Shown here piece after piece: positions 18,410 to 26,365 of a stretch of DNA of 56,897 bases (position 1 is its first letter; each line of letters opens with the position of its first letter). The notes beneath the pieces were generated by a model that did not search any database, was not told where the DNA came from, and saw only the letters and a list, made by a program, of their open reading frames with translations. The stretch covers positions 1 through 56,897 of the forward strand of contig NZ_LDIG01000168.1 in the NCBI RefSeq assembly GCF_015845845.1, given 5' to 3'. Source of the DNA: Paenibacillus dendritiformis. Lineage in GTDB: Bacteria > Bacillota > Bacilli > Paenibacillales > Paenibacillaceae. A program made the position numbers and the translations under genes.

Positions 18410-19456
18410 ATGACAGCGACGATGATCGGTTTGGTCAAGGCAGAACGCAAGCCTGGAGCCGTCTTGAAGGAAGTTCCGGTTCCGGCGTACGGCCCGGATG
18501 AAGTGTTGGTTCGCGTCAAGGCGTCCTCCATCTGCGGAACGGACGTTCATATCTATAAATGGGATGATTGGGCGGCCCGCACGGTCGTTACTCCGAATGT
18601 GTTCGGGCATGAATTTGCCGGCATCGTGGAGGCTGTCGGCGATCGGGTGACGAACGTAAAAGTAGGCGATCACGTATCGGGGGAAGGCCATGTCGTCTGC
18701 GGCGTATGCAAAGCGTGCCGCACCGGCAACGCCCATGTCTGCCCGCATACGCGCAGCTTCGGGATTACGCTGCCCGGCTGCTTTGGCGAATACGCCGTTC
18801 TTCGGGCCAGCAATGTCATTCAGAACGATCCGCAGCTTCCGTTTGAAATCGCTTGCTTGCAGGATCCGCTCGGCAATGCCGTGCAGACGGTGCTGGCCGG
18901 AGACATTGTCGGCAAGAGCGTCGCGGTCATCGGCGTGGGCCCGATCGGGCTGATGGCGATTGCGGTCGCGAAGGCTTGCGGCAGCGGAACGATTATGGCG
19001 GTGGACATCAATCCGTACCGGCTGGAGATGGCGAAGACGATGGGGGCGGATGTCATCATCAACAGCAAGGAAGTGAATTCGGTGCAGGCGATCCGGGAGG
19101 CGACGAACGGGGAAGGCGCGGAAGCGGTGCTGGAGATGTCCGGCCACCCCGATGCGATCCGCGACGCGTTGAAGGCGGCGGCCCAAGCCGGCCGCGTCTC
19201 GCTTCTGGGCATTCCGAGCAAGGAGGTGGCCTTTGATCTCGCGGAGGATGTCATTTTCAAAGGACTGCAACTGGTAGGCATTACCGGGCGCCGCATGTAT
19301 GATACGTGGTATCAGCTTAAAGGTCTGCTGGAAGGGGGCCGAATCGATCTGACGCCGATCATTACGCACCGGCTTACGCTCGACCGGTATGAGGAAGCGT
19401 TCGACTTGATGTCTTCGGGCAATTGCGGCAAAATTGTATTTATCCACCAGCAGTAA
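18410..19456 (+). CDS. tdh: L-threonine 3-dehydrogenase
   Basis: A 348-residue zinc-dependent medium-chain dehydrogenase that oxidises L-threonine with NAD+ to 2-amino-3-ketobutyrate. Catalytic zinc ligands C42 (SSICGTDVH), H67 and E68 (FGHEFAG) are present. Structural zinc ligands are C97, C100, C103 and C111 (VCGVCKACRTGNAHVC). The nucleotide site GVGPIG (175-180) precedes VDINPYRLEMAKTMGAD. Length and motifs match the bacterial Tdh family closely. The next gene, 27 bp downstream, encodes the enzyme that consumes the unstable product, as in the classical tdh-kbl operon. Regulation by the divergent XRE-cupin protein is likely. Confidence 0.95.
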   Translation: MTATMIGLVKAERKPGAVLKEVPVPAYGPDEVLVRVKASSICGTDVHIYKWDDWAARTVVTPNVFGHEFAGIVEAVGDRVTNVKVGDHVSGEGHVVCGVCKACRTGNAHVCPHTRSFGITLPGCFGEYAVLRASNVIQNDPQLPFEIACLQDPLGNAVQTVLAGDIVGKSVAVIGVGPIGLMAIAVAKACGSGTIMAVDINPYRLEMAKTMGADVIINSKEVNSVQAIREATNGEGAEAVLEMSGHPDAIRDALKAAAQAGRVSLLGIPSKEVAFDLAEDVIFKGLQLVGITGRRMYDTWYQLKGLLEGGRIDLTPIITHRLTLDRYEEAFDLMSSGNCGKIVFIHQQ

Positions 19457-19483
19457 CAAATACAGAGACGGAGGTGCGGCAGC

Positions 19484-20662
19484 ATGGCCGGATTTGATGT
19501 GATTGAGCAGCAATTGAAGGAATTGAAGGAGTCGGGCCGTTATCGTCCGCTTACCGTATGGGAAGGCGGATCGGATTCCTGGATGACGCTGCAGGGAGGC
19601 AAGCGGGTCCTGCAAATGTCGTCGAACAACTATTTGGGGCTGACGCAGCATCCCGCATTGAAGCAGGCGGCAGCGGACGCGATTGCGAAGTACGGCGCCG
19701 GCGCCGGTTCCGTGCGGACGATTACGGGCACGCTCGACATCCATGACGAGCTGGAGCGCCGGCTGGCCGAATTCAAGGGCACGGAGGCGACGCTGGTATT
19801 CCAGTCGGGCTTTACGACGAACCAGGGGGTGCTGGCCTCGATTCTCGGACCGGACGATGTCGTCATCAGCGATGAATTGAACCATGCCAGCATCATCGAC
19901 GGAATTCGCCTGACGAAGACGAACAAGCGCATTTATGCGCATAAGGACATGGATCAGCTCGAAGCGGCGCTCAAGGAGAGCGGCGGCTTCCGCCAGCGGG
20001 TCGTCGTCACCGACGGGGTATTCAGCATGGACGGCGACATCGCCCCGCTGCCGCATATCGTCGAGCTGGCGGAACGGTATGACGCGATCGTCTATGTCGA
20101 TGACGCCCATGCCAGCGGCGTGCTCGGCAAGCATGGCAAAGGCTCCACCGATCATTTCGGCCTGCATGGCCGGGTGCATATCCAGGTCGGCACGCTGTCG
20201 AAGGCGATCGGCGCCGTCGGCGGCTATGTGGCCAGCTCGCATTCCTTGAAGGACTACTTGACCAATGTGGCGCGCTCGTTCCTGTTCAGCACGTCGCTGC
20301 CGCCTTCGGTAGCGGCCACCTGCCTTGCCGCGATCGAGGTGCTCAAGTCGGAGCCGGAATTGACCGAGCGGCTGTGGCGCAATGCAAACTCGTTCCGCAG
20401 CATGCTGCAGGCGGAAGGCTTCGACACCGGCGCGAGCGAGACGCCGATCATTCCGATTATCGTGGGCGATCCGGCCCGCACGAATCAATTTTCCCGCCGC
20501 CTGATGGAGGAGGGGATCTGCGCCCAGGGCATCGTCTATCCGACGGTCGCCATGGACAAAGGACGCGTCCGTCTCATCGTGACGGCGCAGCATACGGATC
20601 AGGACCTCGTATTCGCCCGGGAAGTGCTGACGAAGGTCGGCAAAGAGTTCGGACTGATTTAA
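19484..20662 (+). CDS. kbl: Glycine C-acetyltransferase (2-amino-3-ketobutyrate CoA ligase)
   Basis: A 392-residue PLP enzyme of the alpha-oxoamine synthase family. With CoA it splits 2-amino-3-ketobutyrate into glycine and acetyl-CoA, completing threonine degradation. PLP-binding K240 lies in QVGTLSKAIGAVGG. D207 and H209 in VDDAHASG contact the cofactor, and NHASIIDGIRL and GAGSVRTITGT are family blocks. The start follows GGAGGTGCGGC. Length equals that of other Kbl proteins, and the upstream tdh gene supports Kbl over the related biotin (BioF) or heme (HemA) synthases. Confidence 0.95.
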   Translation: MAGFDVIEQQLKELKESGRYRPLTVWEGGSDSWMTLQGGKRVLQMSSNNYLGLTQHPALKQAAADAIAKYGAGAGSVRTITGTLDIHDELERRLAEFKGTEATLVFQSGFTTNQGVLASILGPDDVVISDELNHASIIDGIRLTKTNKRIYAHKDMDQLEAALKESGGFRQRVVVTDGVFSMDGDIAPLPHIVELAERYDAIVYVDDAHASGVLGKHGKGSTDHFGLHGRVHIQVGTLSKAIGAVGGYVASSHSLKDYLTNVARSFLFSTSLPPSVAATCLAAIEVLKSEPELTERLWRNANSFRSMLQAEGFDTGASETPIIPIIVGDPARTNQFSRRLMEEGICAQGIVYPTVAMDKGRVRLIVTAQHTDQDLVFAREVLTKVGKEFGLI

Positions 20663-20704
20663 TTTTCCTTTTTACTTTTACAGAAGCTGGTACGCTCCAT
20701 GTTC

Positions 20705-20744
20705 GCCGCTCGCTTTCGATGTTGGAAGCAGAGCGGCTTTTTTT
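20705..20744 (+). terminator. Terminator of tdh-kbl
   Basis: GCCGCTC (20705-20711) pairs with GAGCGGC (20731-20737), extended by an inner GCTTTC/GGAAGC stem, followed by seven T. Confidence 0.9.
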
Positions 20745-20774
20745 GTTGGCAGAGAAATCGGATGGATTTGCTTC

Positions 20775-20802
20775 TTGACAGCATCTGGATCTCTCTTATA
20801 AT
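20775..20802 (+). promoter_or_regulatory. Consensus sigma-A promoter of the deoR-type operon
   Basis: TTGACA (20775-20780), 16-bp spacer, TATAAT (20797-20802): both boxes match the consensus exactly. The transcription start would fall inside the repeat operator that follows, as expected for repression. Confidence 0.9.
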
Positions 20803-20860
20803 CATTAACATCACTTATTAACACTTGGATTAACTTAATTTCACTTAATATCACTTAAAC
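20803..20860 (+). promoter_or_regulatory. Operator: direct repeats phased at exactly 10 bp
   Basis: CACTTA-like elements begin at 20812 (CACTTA), 20822 (CACTTG), 20832 (AACTTA), 20842 (CACTTA) and 20852 (CACTTA), and TCATTA at 20802 may be a sixth. All lie on one face of the helix, immediately downstream of a consensus promoter and just before the DeoR-family gene. DeoR-family proteins are known to bind short tandem direct repeats, so autoregulation is likely. Confidence 0.75.
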
Positions 20861-20876
20861 GACGGGAGAGAACAGC

Positions 20877-21653
20877 ATGTTTCAAGAGGAACGGCTTGCC
20901 GCCATTATGGAACATTTGCGGCTCAATAAGCGCATCGAAGTCGAAGAAATATGCGATTTGCTGAATGTGTCGCGCGATACGGCCAGGCGAGACATCATCA
21001 AGCTGGAAGAGCGGGGCTGCATCATCCGCACGCGCGGCGGCGCCATTCTGCCCACGTTATCGAAGGAGATGCCGACGTACGAGCAGCGTCTGCAGAAGGC
21101 AACGGCGTCCAAGCAAGGGATTGGCCGCTTGGCCGCCTCGCTGCTGCGCGACGAAGATTACTTGTATGTCGATTCGTCCACGACGGTTCGTTATATGGGG
21201 GAATATATGACAACGAAGCGGAATGTCGTCGTCACCAACTCCATTGACATGGCCGGCATGCTGGCGGCGAAGGACGAGGCGCGGATTCACCTGCTCGGCG
21301 GCCTGTTATACAACGGACAGCGCATGATATACGGCCCGCGCGCCATTGAGATGATGGGCGATTATCATCTTGATAAAGCGTTTATCGGCACCTGCGGCTT
21401 ATCGCTGGAAGGCTTGACGACGGATTTCGAGGAAGAGAGCTATCTCATCCGTCAAGTGCTGCGGAGGGCCGATCAAGTGATTGTGCTGGCCGATCATTCC
21501 AAATTCGACAAGCAGATGTTCCACCGTGTAGCGGGTCTGGATGACATCGACTGCATCATTACGGATCGGGAGCTGAGTGAAGCATGGACACGGCAGCTCC
21601 GCGAGGCAGGCGTGGAGCTGCTCGTGACGGACGGGGGAGTACAGCGTGATTAA
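20877..21653 (+). CDS. DeoR/GlpR-family transcriptional regulator
   Basis: A 258-residue repressor of standard family length. The N-terminal winged helix carries RIEVEEICDLLNVSRDTARR and the hallmark ERGCIIRTRGGAIL (about 46-59). The C-terminal sugar-phosphate-binding domain shows VDSSTTVRYMGEYM, VVVTNSIDMAGML, LLGGLLYNGQR, GTCGLSLEGLTTDFEEE and VLADHSKFDKQMF. These regulators usually respond to a phosphorylated sugar and repress nearby transport or catabolic genes. It is translated in overlap with the MFS gene, so the transporter is the obvious regulated partner. Confidence 0.92.
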   Translation: MFQEERLAAIMEHLRLNKRIEVEEICDLLNVSRDTARRDIIKLEERGCIIRTRGGAILPTLSKEMPTYEQRLQKATASKQGIGRLAASLLRDEDYLYVDSSTTVRYMGEYMTTKRNVVVTNSIDMAGMLAAKDEARIHLLGGLLYNGQRMIYGPRAIEMMGDYHLDKAFIGTCGLSLEGLTTDFEEESYLIRQVLRRADQVIVLADHSKFDKQMFHRVAGLDDIDCIITDRELSEAWTRQLREAGVELLVTDGGVQRD

Positions 21654-22851
21654 AAGGCTCATCTGGATGGGATGTCTCTCGTATGTCGTGACCGGCGTGA
21701 CGCTGGTTATTATGGGCGCCGTGCTTCCCGAGCTGCTGACTAGCTACGGCCTGAACTATACCGATGGCGGGCTGCTCATTTTCGTGCAATTTCTTGGCAT
21801 GCTTACGGGCGTGCTCTGCATGCCGGCGATTTCGCGCCGCTTAAGCCGGAAGCGGGGCGTCATTCTCGGGCTGTTATTCATCAGCTCCGAGCTGCTTCTG
21901 TTTTTCCTTCCGCCCTGGCCTGTTGTCATCGCATTGGCCGGGTTGGCGGGCGCCGGCGCGGGGCTGCTGGAATCATGCATCGGCACGATTATACTGGTCG
22001 CCGTCAAGGAGAAGCAGGCCATTGCCATGAGCAAGCTGGAAGTCACCTTCGGCATCGGGGCTCTGGCGATTCCGTTCGTAGCCAGCTTCCTGATCGCGCG
22101 CGGCATATGGACTTATTCGTTCTTGCTGCTGGGAATTAGCGCGCTGATCACGGCCCTGGCCTGGCATAAATTATCGTTCGGCGCCGTTGATGGGATGCTG
22201 ACCCGGACGGTGGAGCGGGGCGGACGGGCGGCGCCATCGGGGGCTTATTCCGGCAAGGCTCTGCCGTTTCTCGTGCTGTGCGCCGTTTTTTTCATGCTTT
22301 ATGGGGGCAGCGAAGTATCGGTCGTGCATTTTTTCCCGTCGATATTCATTGAAAAATGGGGCATTGCCAGTTCCCAGGCGACCTTGACCGTAACCACCTA
22401 CTGGACGGCAATGGTAATCGGACGGGCGCTCTGCGGCGTTCTCACCGAGAAGCTGACCTACTATCGCTTCTTGTGGCTGACCACTTCAGGAAGCGTAATC
22501 GTGCTGCTGCTGCTGCCCTTCAGTCCGCAGGCATGGGCGGGCTTCGTGATCAGCTTTCTGCTCGGGCTCGGGATGGCGGGCATGTTCGCCATTATGCTTA
22601 TCTACGCGAATCAGGCGCTGCCCGGCATGACGGAGCGTACGACCAGCATTTTGCTGGCGGCCAACGGACTCGGCGGATCGCTGATGCCGATTGCCGTGGG
22701 CAGGATGATGGATATCTGGCCGGTTCAGGCGGTCATGTGGCTTTTCTTCGGGGTTATGCTGACGATGCTGCTCCTCGTCTTCGGGTCCCGGCGCCGCAAG
22801 GACCTGATGATAGCGGAAACCCCGCATACGGTTGCCGTTTGTGAGGAGTAA
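21646..22851 (+). CDS. MFS transporter
   Basis: A 401-residue protein with about twelve membrane segments. It starts at GTG 21646, eight bases inside the end of the DeoR gene, with GGGGGAGT upstream. An MFS loop 2-3 motif is recognisable as SRRLSRKRGVILG (about 63-75). No catabolic gene follows, so the substrate is unknown; a sugar or sugar derivative is inferred only from the DeoR partner. The C-terminal half repeats the N-terminal topology, as usual for MFS. A terminator follows. Confidence 0.85.
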   Translation: MIKRLIWMGCLSYVVTGVTLVIMGAVLPELLTSYGLNYTDGGLLIFVQFLGMLTGVLCMPAISRRLSRKRGVILGLLFISSELLLFFLPPWPVVIALAGLAGAGAGLLESCIGTIILVAVKEKQAIAMSKLEVTFGIGALAIPFVASFLIARGIWTYSFLLLGISALITALAWHKLSFGAVDGMLTRTVERGGRAAPSGAYSGKALPFLVLCAVFFMLYGGSEVSVVHFFPSIFIEKWGIASSQATLTVTTYWTAMVIGRALCGVLTEKLTYYRFLWLTTSGSVIVLLLLPFSPQAWAGFVISFLLGLGMAGMFAIMLIYANQALPGMTERTTSILLAANGLGGSLMPIAVGRMMDIWPVQAVMWLFFGVMLTMLLLVFGSRRRKDLMIAETPHTVAVCEE

Positions 22852-22956
22852 GGCTTGCTGCGGTTTTCTTGCCGGAGGGAGGGGGATAGCATCGTCAGGG
22901 TTAAATGAGCTGCGAGGAGAGCATGGATCTATTGCAAGCGTCAAACAGGTTAAAAA

Positions 22957-22990
22957 GCGAGTCTCGGCATGTCCGGCGGCTCGTTTTTTT
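22957..22990 (+). terminator. Terminator of the deoR-MFS operon
   Basis: GCGAG and CTCGT arms (about 22957-22961 and 22980-22984) with an inner CGG/CCG pairing, followed by seven T. The gap up to 23223 holds nothing else convincing apart from the ribosome site of the next gene. Confidence 0.65.
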
Positions 22991-23223
22991 GATTTTTCTG
23001 AAATTTAATCTCATGGGGCTGACCCAATATTGGGGGACGAAGCGGAGACCACCTCGCATAACTCACATTCACCTCTCTACGACAAACAAAAATTGAGGAT
23101 TGTGTAACAACCAAAAAGGGTTTTGGCCCGGATGACTAACAAACATGATAGTGACACTCTACGGAGCGTTTATTGAGTAAGATAGGCATAACCGATATTC
23201 TTGAATTACGGGAGGTGGACAAT

Positions 23224-23835
23224 ATGGATTGCAAGAAAGTGGGAAAGCTCATTCTGAGTCTTCGTAAAGAGAAAAGCATGACGCAGAAGGATTTAGCCCA
23301 TCTTATGAATATAAGCGACAAGACGATTTCAAAATGGGAACGTGGTTTAGGGTGTCCGGATGTGTCCTTGCTTGGTGAGCTATCCAAAATATTAGGGGTA
23401 AATATTGAGAAGATTTTATCGGGGGAGTTAAATCCGAATGAAAAAGATAGAGGGAATATGAAGCACATTAAATTTTACGCATGTCAATGCTGTGACAATG
23501 TCATGACCAGTACGGGGGCAATAAACGTTTCATGTTGCGGTAGGGTATTGGAACCATTGCTTTCAAAGCCAGAGGACGATGAGCACGAAATAGTCGTTCA
23601 TGAGATTGAAGATGATTACTTCGTTACAATTCAACATGAGATGGACAGAGAGCATTATATATCCTTTGTTGCTTATATCTCTTATGACAGGTTACTGTTC
23701 ATAAAATTGTACCCGGAACAAAACGCAGAATTGCGTTTCCCCAAAATGCACGGCGGAACGTTATATGCATATTGCAACCGACACGGATTGTGGAAAACTG
23801 ACAAAATGAAGCATGGAACAAGGAGGGTTATCTGA
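23224..23835 (+). CDS. XRE-type HTH protein fused to a desulfoferrodoxin (superoxide reductase)-like module
   Basis: A 203-residue protein; the start at 23224 follows GGGAGGTGGAC. Residues 6-65 are an XRE helix-turn-helix (KSMTQKDLAHLMNISDKTIS, KWERGLGCPDVSLL). Residues 80-193 align by eye with desulfoferrodoxin. The four Cys of the rubredoxin-like iron site are C87, C90, C104 and C105. The five ligands of the catalytic iron are H121, H138 (QHEM), H144 (EHYI), C184 and H187 (YCNRHGLWK). Spacing between the last four ligands (6, 40 and 3) is nearly that of true superoxide reductases. The conserved catalytic Lys before the first His is Glu here (E120). A redox-sensing regulator is the likely role. 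Codons are AT-richer than the surroundings, and it overlaps operonically with the hydrolase downstream. Confidence 0.8.
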   Translation: MDCKKVGKLILSLRKEKSMTQKDLAHLMNISDKTISKWERGLGCPDVSLLGELSKILGVNIEKILSGELNPNEKDRGNMKHIKFYACQCCDNVMTSTGAINVSCCGRVLEPLLSKPEDDEHEIVVHEIEDDYFVTIQHEMDREHYISFVAYISYDRLLFIKLYPEQNAELRFPKMHGGTLYAYCNRHGLWKTDKMKHGTRRVI

Positions 23836-23836
23836 G

Positions 23837-24369
23837 GTGGGAAAGGCACTACTTATTATTGACATGCAGGTTATGCCTTTTGTATGGAAGAATTACGGTG
23901 GAAAACCTCTCTATCAAGAAGAAAAATTTTGCTTGAAAATACAAAGTGCTTGATTAATAAAGCTCGAAAGAGAAATTCACCCGTTTTCTATATCATGTTT
24001 ACGGAGCCGGAGGGTTCCCCAAGATCTGAGAATCAACCGCTATGGCAAGTACATGAACAGATCGCTCCTGCTGCACATGATCATATTATTATTAAACATT
24101 ATGCGGACTCATTTCTTGAATCTGAGCTCAATACCCAATTGCAAGATTACGGTATTGACACATTAGTAATGTGCGGAATTCAAACCGAGTATTGCGTCGA
24201 TACGACTGTGAAAAGTGGTTATTCGCGCGGCTACAAAGTAGAATTGGTAAAAGACTGTCACAGCACCTATGATTCCGATGGATTAACAGCAGTACAAATC
24301 ATAAACCATCATAATAGCATTCTTGCTCAATTTGCTACAATTGTTCACTCAAGTGAAGTCCAGTTTTAG
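23837..24369 (+). pseudogene. Isochorismatase-family cysteine hydrolase, frameshifted
   Basis: Translation from GTG 23837 (AAGGAGG upstream) reads MGKALLIIDMQVMPF, the family's N-terminus with the catalytic Asp, and stops after 38 codons. The rest continues in the -1 frame from about 23923: ILLENTKCLINKARKRNSP, FYIMFTEPEGSP, then CGIQTEYCVDTT with the catalytic Cys, and a Lys in the IIIKHYADSF block. The break lies at an A5 run (23922-23926); one extra A restores a continuous protein of about 177 residues. It is either a true frameshift mutation or a sequencing error. The gene begins two bases after the HTH-desulfoferrodoxin stop codon and shares its AT-rich codon use. Confidence 0.8.
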
Positions 24370-24485
24370 AATCCAGACTGATTAAAAAAGATGAGAGGGA
24401 TAACTCCTGGCCCTTAAGTAGAACGACAATTTGAGATATTTATTATTACTCTATCGTGAAAGTTACTTGAATGCGTCCTAACAAT

Positions 24486-24523
24486 AAACCGGACTCCTTT
24501 GTAAAATGATGAGTCCGGTTTTA
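24486..24523 (+). terminator. Hairpin terminator after the hydrolase gene
   Basis: AAACCGGACTC (24486-24496) and GAGTCCGGTTT (24511-24521) form a perfect 11-bp stem, followed by TTAG. It could serve either strand. Confidence 0.75.
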
Positions 24524-24782
24524 GTCGATCACTACCCGATTGTTCCGCAGCCTCCGTGGATACTTGCCTGTTTTTTCACGTTGTTTTTGAAAATACCTAG
24601 CTCTTTACAAAGCCGAAGACATTGGGCTAGGAGTTTGTATCCAGACACATTTTGATCTATTCGTCACTTACTTTCTCGCTCGTTTTTGCACATCTAGCTA
24701 GCGTGTTTAAGTCATAACACAACACACGACAATTTGCCCCAAATTACGAAATAAATTTTTACGTTTTTTTGAACAAAACAGG

Positions 24783-24812
24783 TTGACGTTGGCGAATCAC
24801 CCGATATATAAT
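24783..24812 (+). promoter_or_regulatory. Promoter upstream of the oxidoreductase gene
   Basis: TTGACG (24783-24788), 18-bp spacer, TATAAT (24807-24812). The stretch 24524-24780 holds no recognisable gene. The leader to the start codon is about 220 bases and includes the operator-like repeats below. Confidence 0.75.
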
Positions 24813-24869
24813 GTCCACAAGCATAAAAGAAAACCCTTACATTGGCGATTGCCGGACGCTGGCAATCGA

Positions 24870-24918
24870 GTTGTCCGCAAGTTATTTGCGCAAATTTGCG
24901 CAAGGGTATTGTGCGCAA
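24870..24918 (+). promoter_or_regulatory. Repeated TTGCGCAA operator-like sites
   Basis: TTGCGCAA occurs at 24886-24893 and 24896-24903, together making an 18-bp perfect palindrome. A third site TTGTGCGCAA is at 24909-24918 and a degenerate TTGTCCGCAA at 24871-24880. Each is itself a palindrome with a central CG, the style of LacI-family operators. They lie about 75-105 bp downstream of the -10 box, so roadblock repression is possible. Confidence 0.6.
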
Positions 24919-25035
24919 ACACGATAAGAACGCAGCCTCGAGTCATGGCCTGTCATTGATCGGCTTCATTGCGCTAATGCACGAAATCTTATTTTCCAGA
25001 GGTTGAATACTCCAAGGTGAAAAGGGGACAGAATC

Positions 25036-26202
25036 ATGCAGCAAGTACGCATAGGAATGATCGGAGCCCGCGGGCGCGGCGGGATTGCGAAGTATTGGCA
25101 CAAGCCGGACGGCCGTTCCGTCGTCGTCGGCGCAGCGGATATTTATCCGGAGAAGCTGGAGGAATTCCGGAAAGAGATCAATCCGGATGCCTTCGTGACG
25201 ACCGATTACCGCGAGCTCATTGCGCGGGAGGATATTGACGCCATCGCAGTCACTTCGCCCGATTTTTGCCATGAAGAGCATGCGGTGGCTGCGCTGAAGG
25301 CCGGCAAGCATGTCTTTTGCGAGAAGCCGCTCGCGATCACCGTCGACGGCTGCGACAACATCCTCAAGGCGTGGCAGGAATCCGGCAAGAAGCTGATGGT
25401 CGGCTTCAATATGCGGTATATGAATATGTACCGGACGATGAAGGAGATTGTCGATTCCGGCGTCATCGGCGAGATTAAGGCCGTATGGGTGCGCCACTTC
25501 GTCGGCTGGGGAGGCTACTTTTACTTCCATGACTGGCACGCGAACTCCGCCAATTCGACCGGACTGCTTCTGCAAAAGGGCTCTCATGATATCGACATCA
25601 TTCATTGGATTACCGGGCGCTATGCGACGAAGGTGTCGGCCTTTGGCGGTCTCGATTTCTACGGCGGCGACAAGCCGAACGATCTGACTTGCCCGGCATG
25701 CGATGAGCGGGAGACGTGCACGGAGGTCAGCCCGGGCTGCCTGATCGAATGCGCCTTCCGCGAGGAAGTGAATGTGGAAGACAATAATATGGTCATTATG
25801 GAGCTGGAAGGCGGCATTAAGGCATCGTATTTGCAATGTCATTTCACGCCGGACTATCAGCGCAATTATACATTCATCGGAACCGAAGGGCGGATGGAGA
25901 ACAACGAGCTGGAGAACAAGGTCTACGTGTGGACCCGCCGCTCGAACAGCCCGCGCGAGCTGTCCAACCGGGTGTACGAGATTAAGGAAGCGAAGGGCTC
26001 CCACGGCGGCGCCGATCCGAATATTTGCAAGGACTTCGTAGATATGATTCTCGACGGCAAAATGCCGGTCGCGACGCCGCTGGCGGGCCGCATGAGCGTG
26101 GCTGTAGGCTGTGCGGCGACGGAATCGATTCGCAGCGGCGGAGGCGTGGTGCAGGTCTCTCCGGCGCCGGATGCGGCCGTTCTCCAGGGAAGCGGCAATT
26201 GA
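25036..26202 (+). CDS. Gfo/Idh/MocA-family oxidoreductase
   Basis: A 388-residue NAD(P)-dependent dehydrogenase of the inositol/glucose-fructose oxidoreductase family. The N-terminal Rossmann fold begins RIGMIGARGRGGIAKYW, the EKP motif (HVFCEKPLA) is at residues 96-98, and the catalytic-region block is LLLQKGSHDIDIIHWITGR with the D-x3-H pair. An unusual cysteine-rich insert (LTCPACDERETCTEVSPGCL, about 217-236) could bind metal. Length is normal. It lies 163 bp upstream of ABC cassette 1 in the same direction and probably acts on the sugar or polyol that cassette imports. The substrate is unknown. Confidence 0.9.
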   Translation: MQQVRIGMIGARGRGGIAKYWHKPDGRSVVVGAADIYPEKLEEFRKEINPDAFVTTDYRELIAREDIDAIAVTSPDFCHEEHAVAALKAGKHVFCEKPLAITVDGCDNILKAWQESGKKLMVGFNMRYMNMYRTMKEIVDSGVIGEIKAVWVRHFVGWGGYFYFHDWHANSANSTGLLLQKGSHDIDIIHWITGRYATKVSAFGGLDFYGGDKPNDLTCPACDERETCTEVSPGCLIECAFREEVNVEDNNMVIMELEGGIKASYLQCHFTPDYQRNYTFIGTEGRMENNELENKVYVWTRRSNSPRELSNRVYEIKEAKGSHGGADPNICKDFVDMILDGKMPVATPLAGRMSVAVGCAATESIRSGGGVVQVSPAPDAAVLQGSGN

Positions 26203-26289
26203 TAACCTTAGAAGGAAGAGGGTTCTCGCCTCTCCTGCGACGGAGTTTTGCAGCATGGGGATACGGGAACCCACACCCCATCTTTGATC

Positions 26290-26316
26290 TTGTTAAAAAT
26301 TTACAAAATGTATAAT
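26290..26316 (+). promoter_or_regulatory. Possible promoter of ABC cassette 1
   Basis: TTGTTA (26290-26295), 15-bp spacer, TATAAT (26311-26316). The spacing is short, so this is tentative. Confidence 0.4.
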
Positions 26317-26365
26317 TGATGTATTTAACTTGAAAATAAACCGGCAAGAGAAGGTCTTTCGGTGA

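Noticed and set aside
18248..20593. A 970-residue minus-strand protein extending upstream of the XRE-cupin gene
   Set aside because: It is the antisense of tdh and kbl in GC-rich DNA. Only the last 188 codons have a ribosome site and recognisable domains.
23916..23930. Programmed -1 frameshifting in the isochorismatase-type gene
   Set aside because: The A-AAA-TTT site allows only one of two tRNAs to re-pair, no stimulatory hairpin is evident, and the family does not use recoding.
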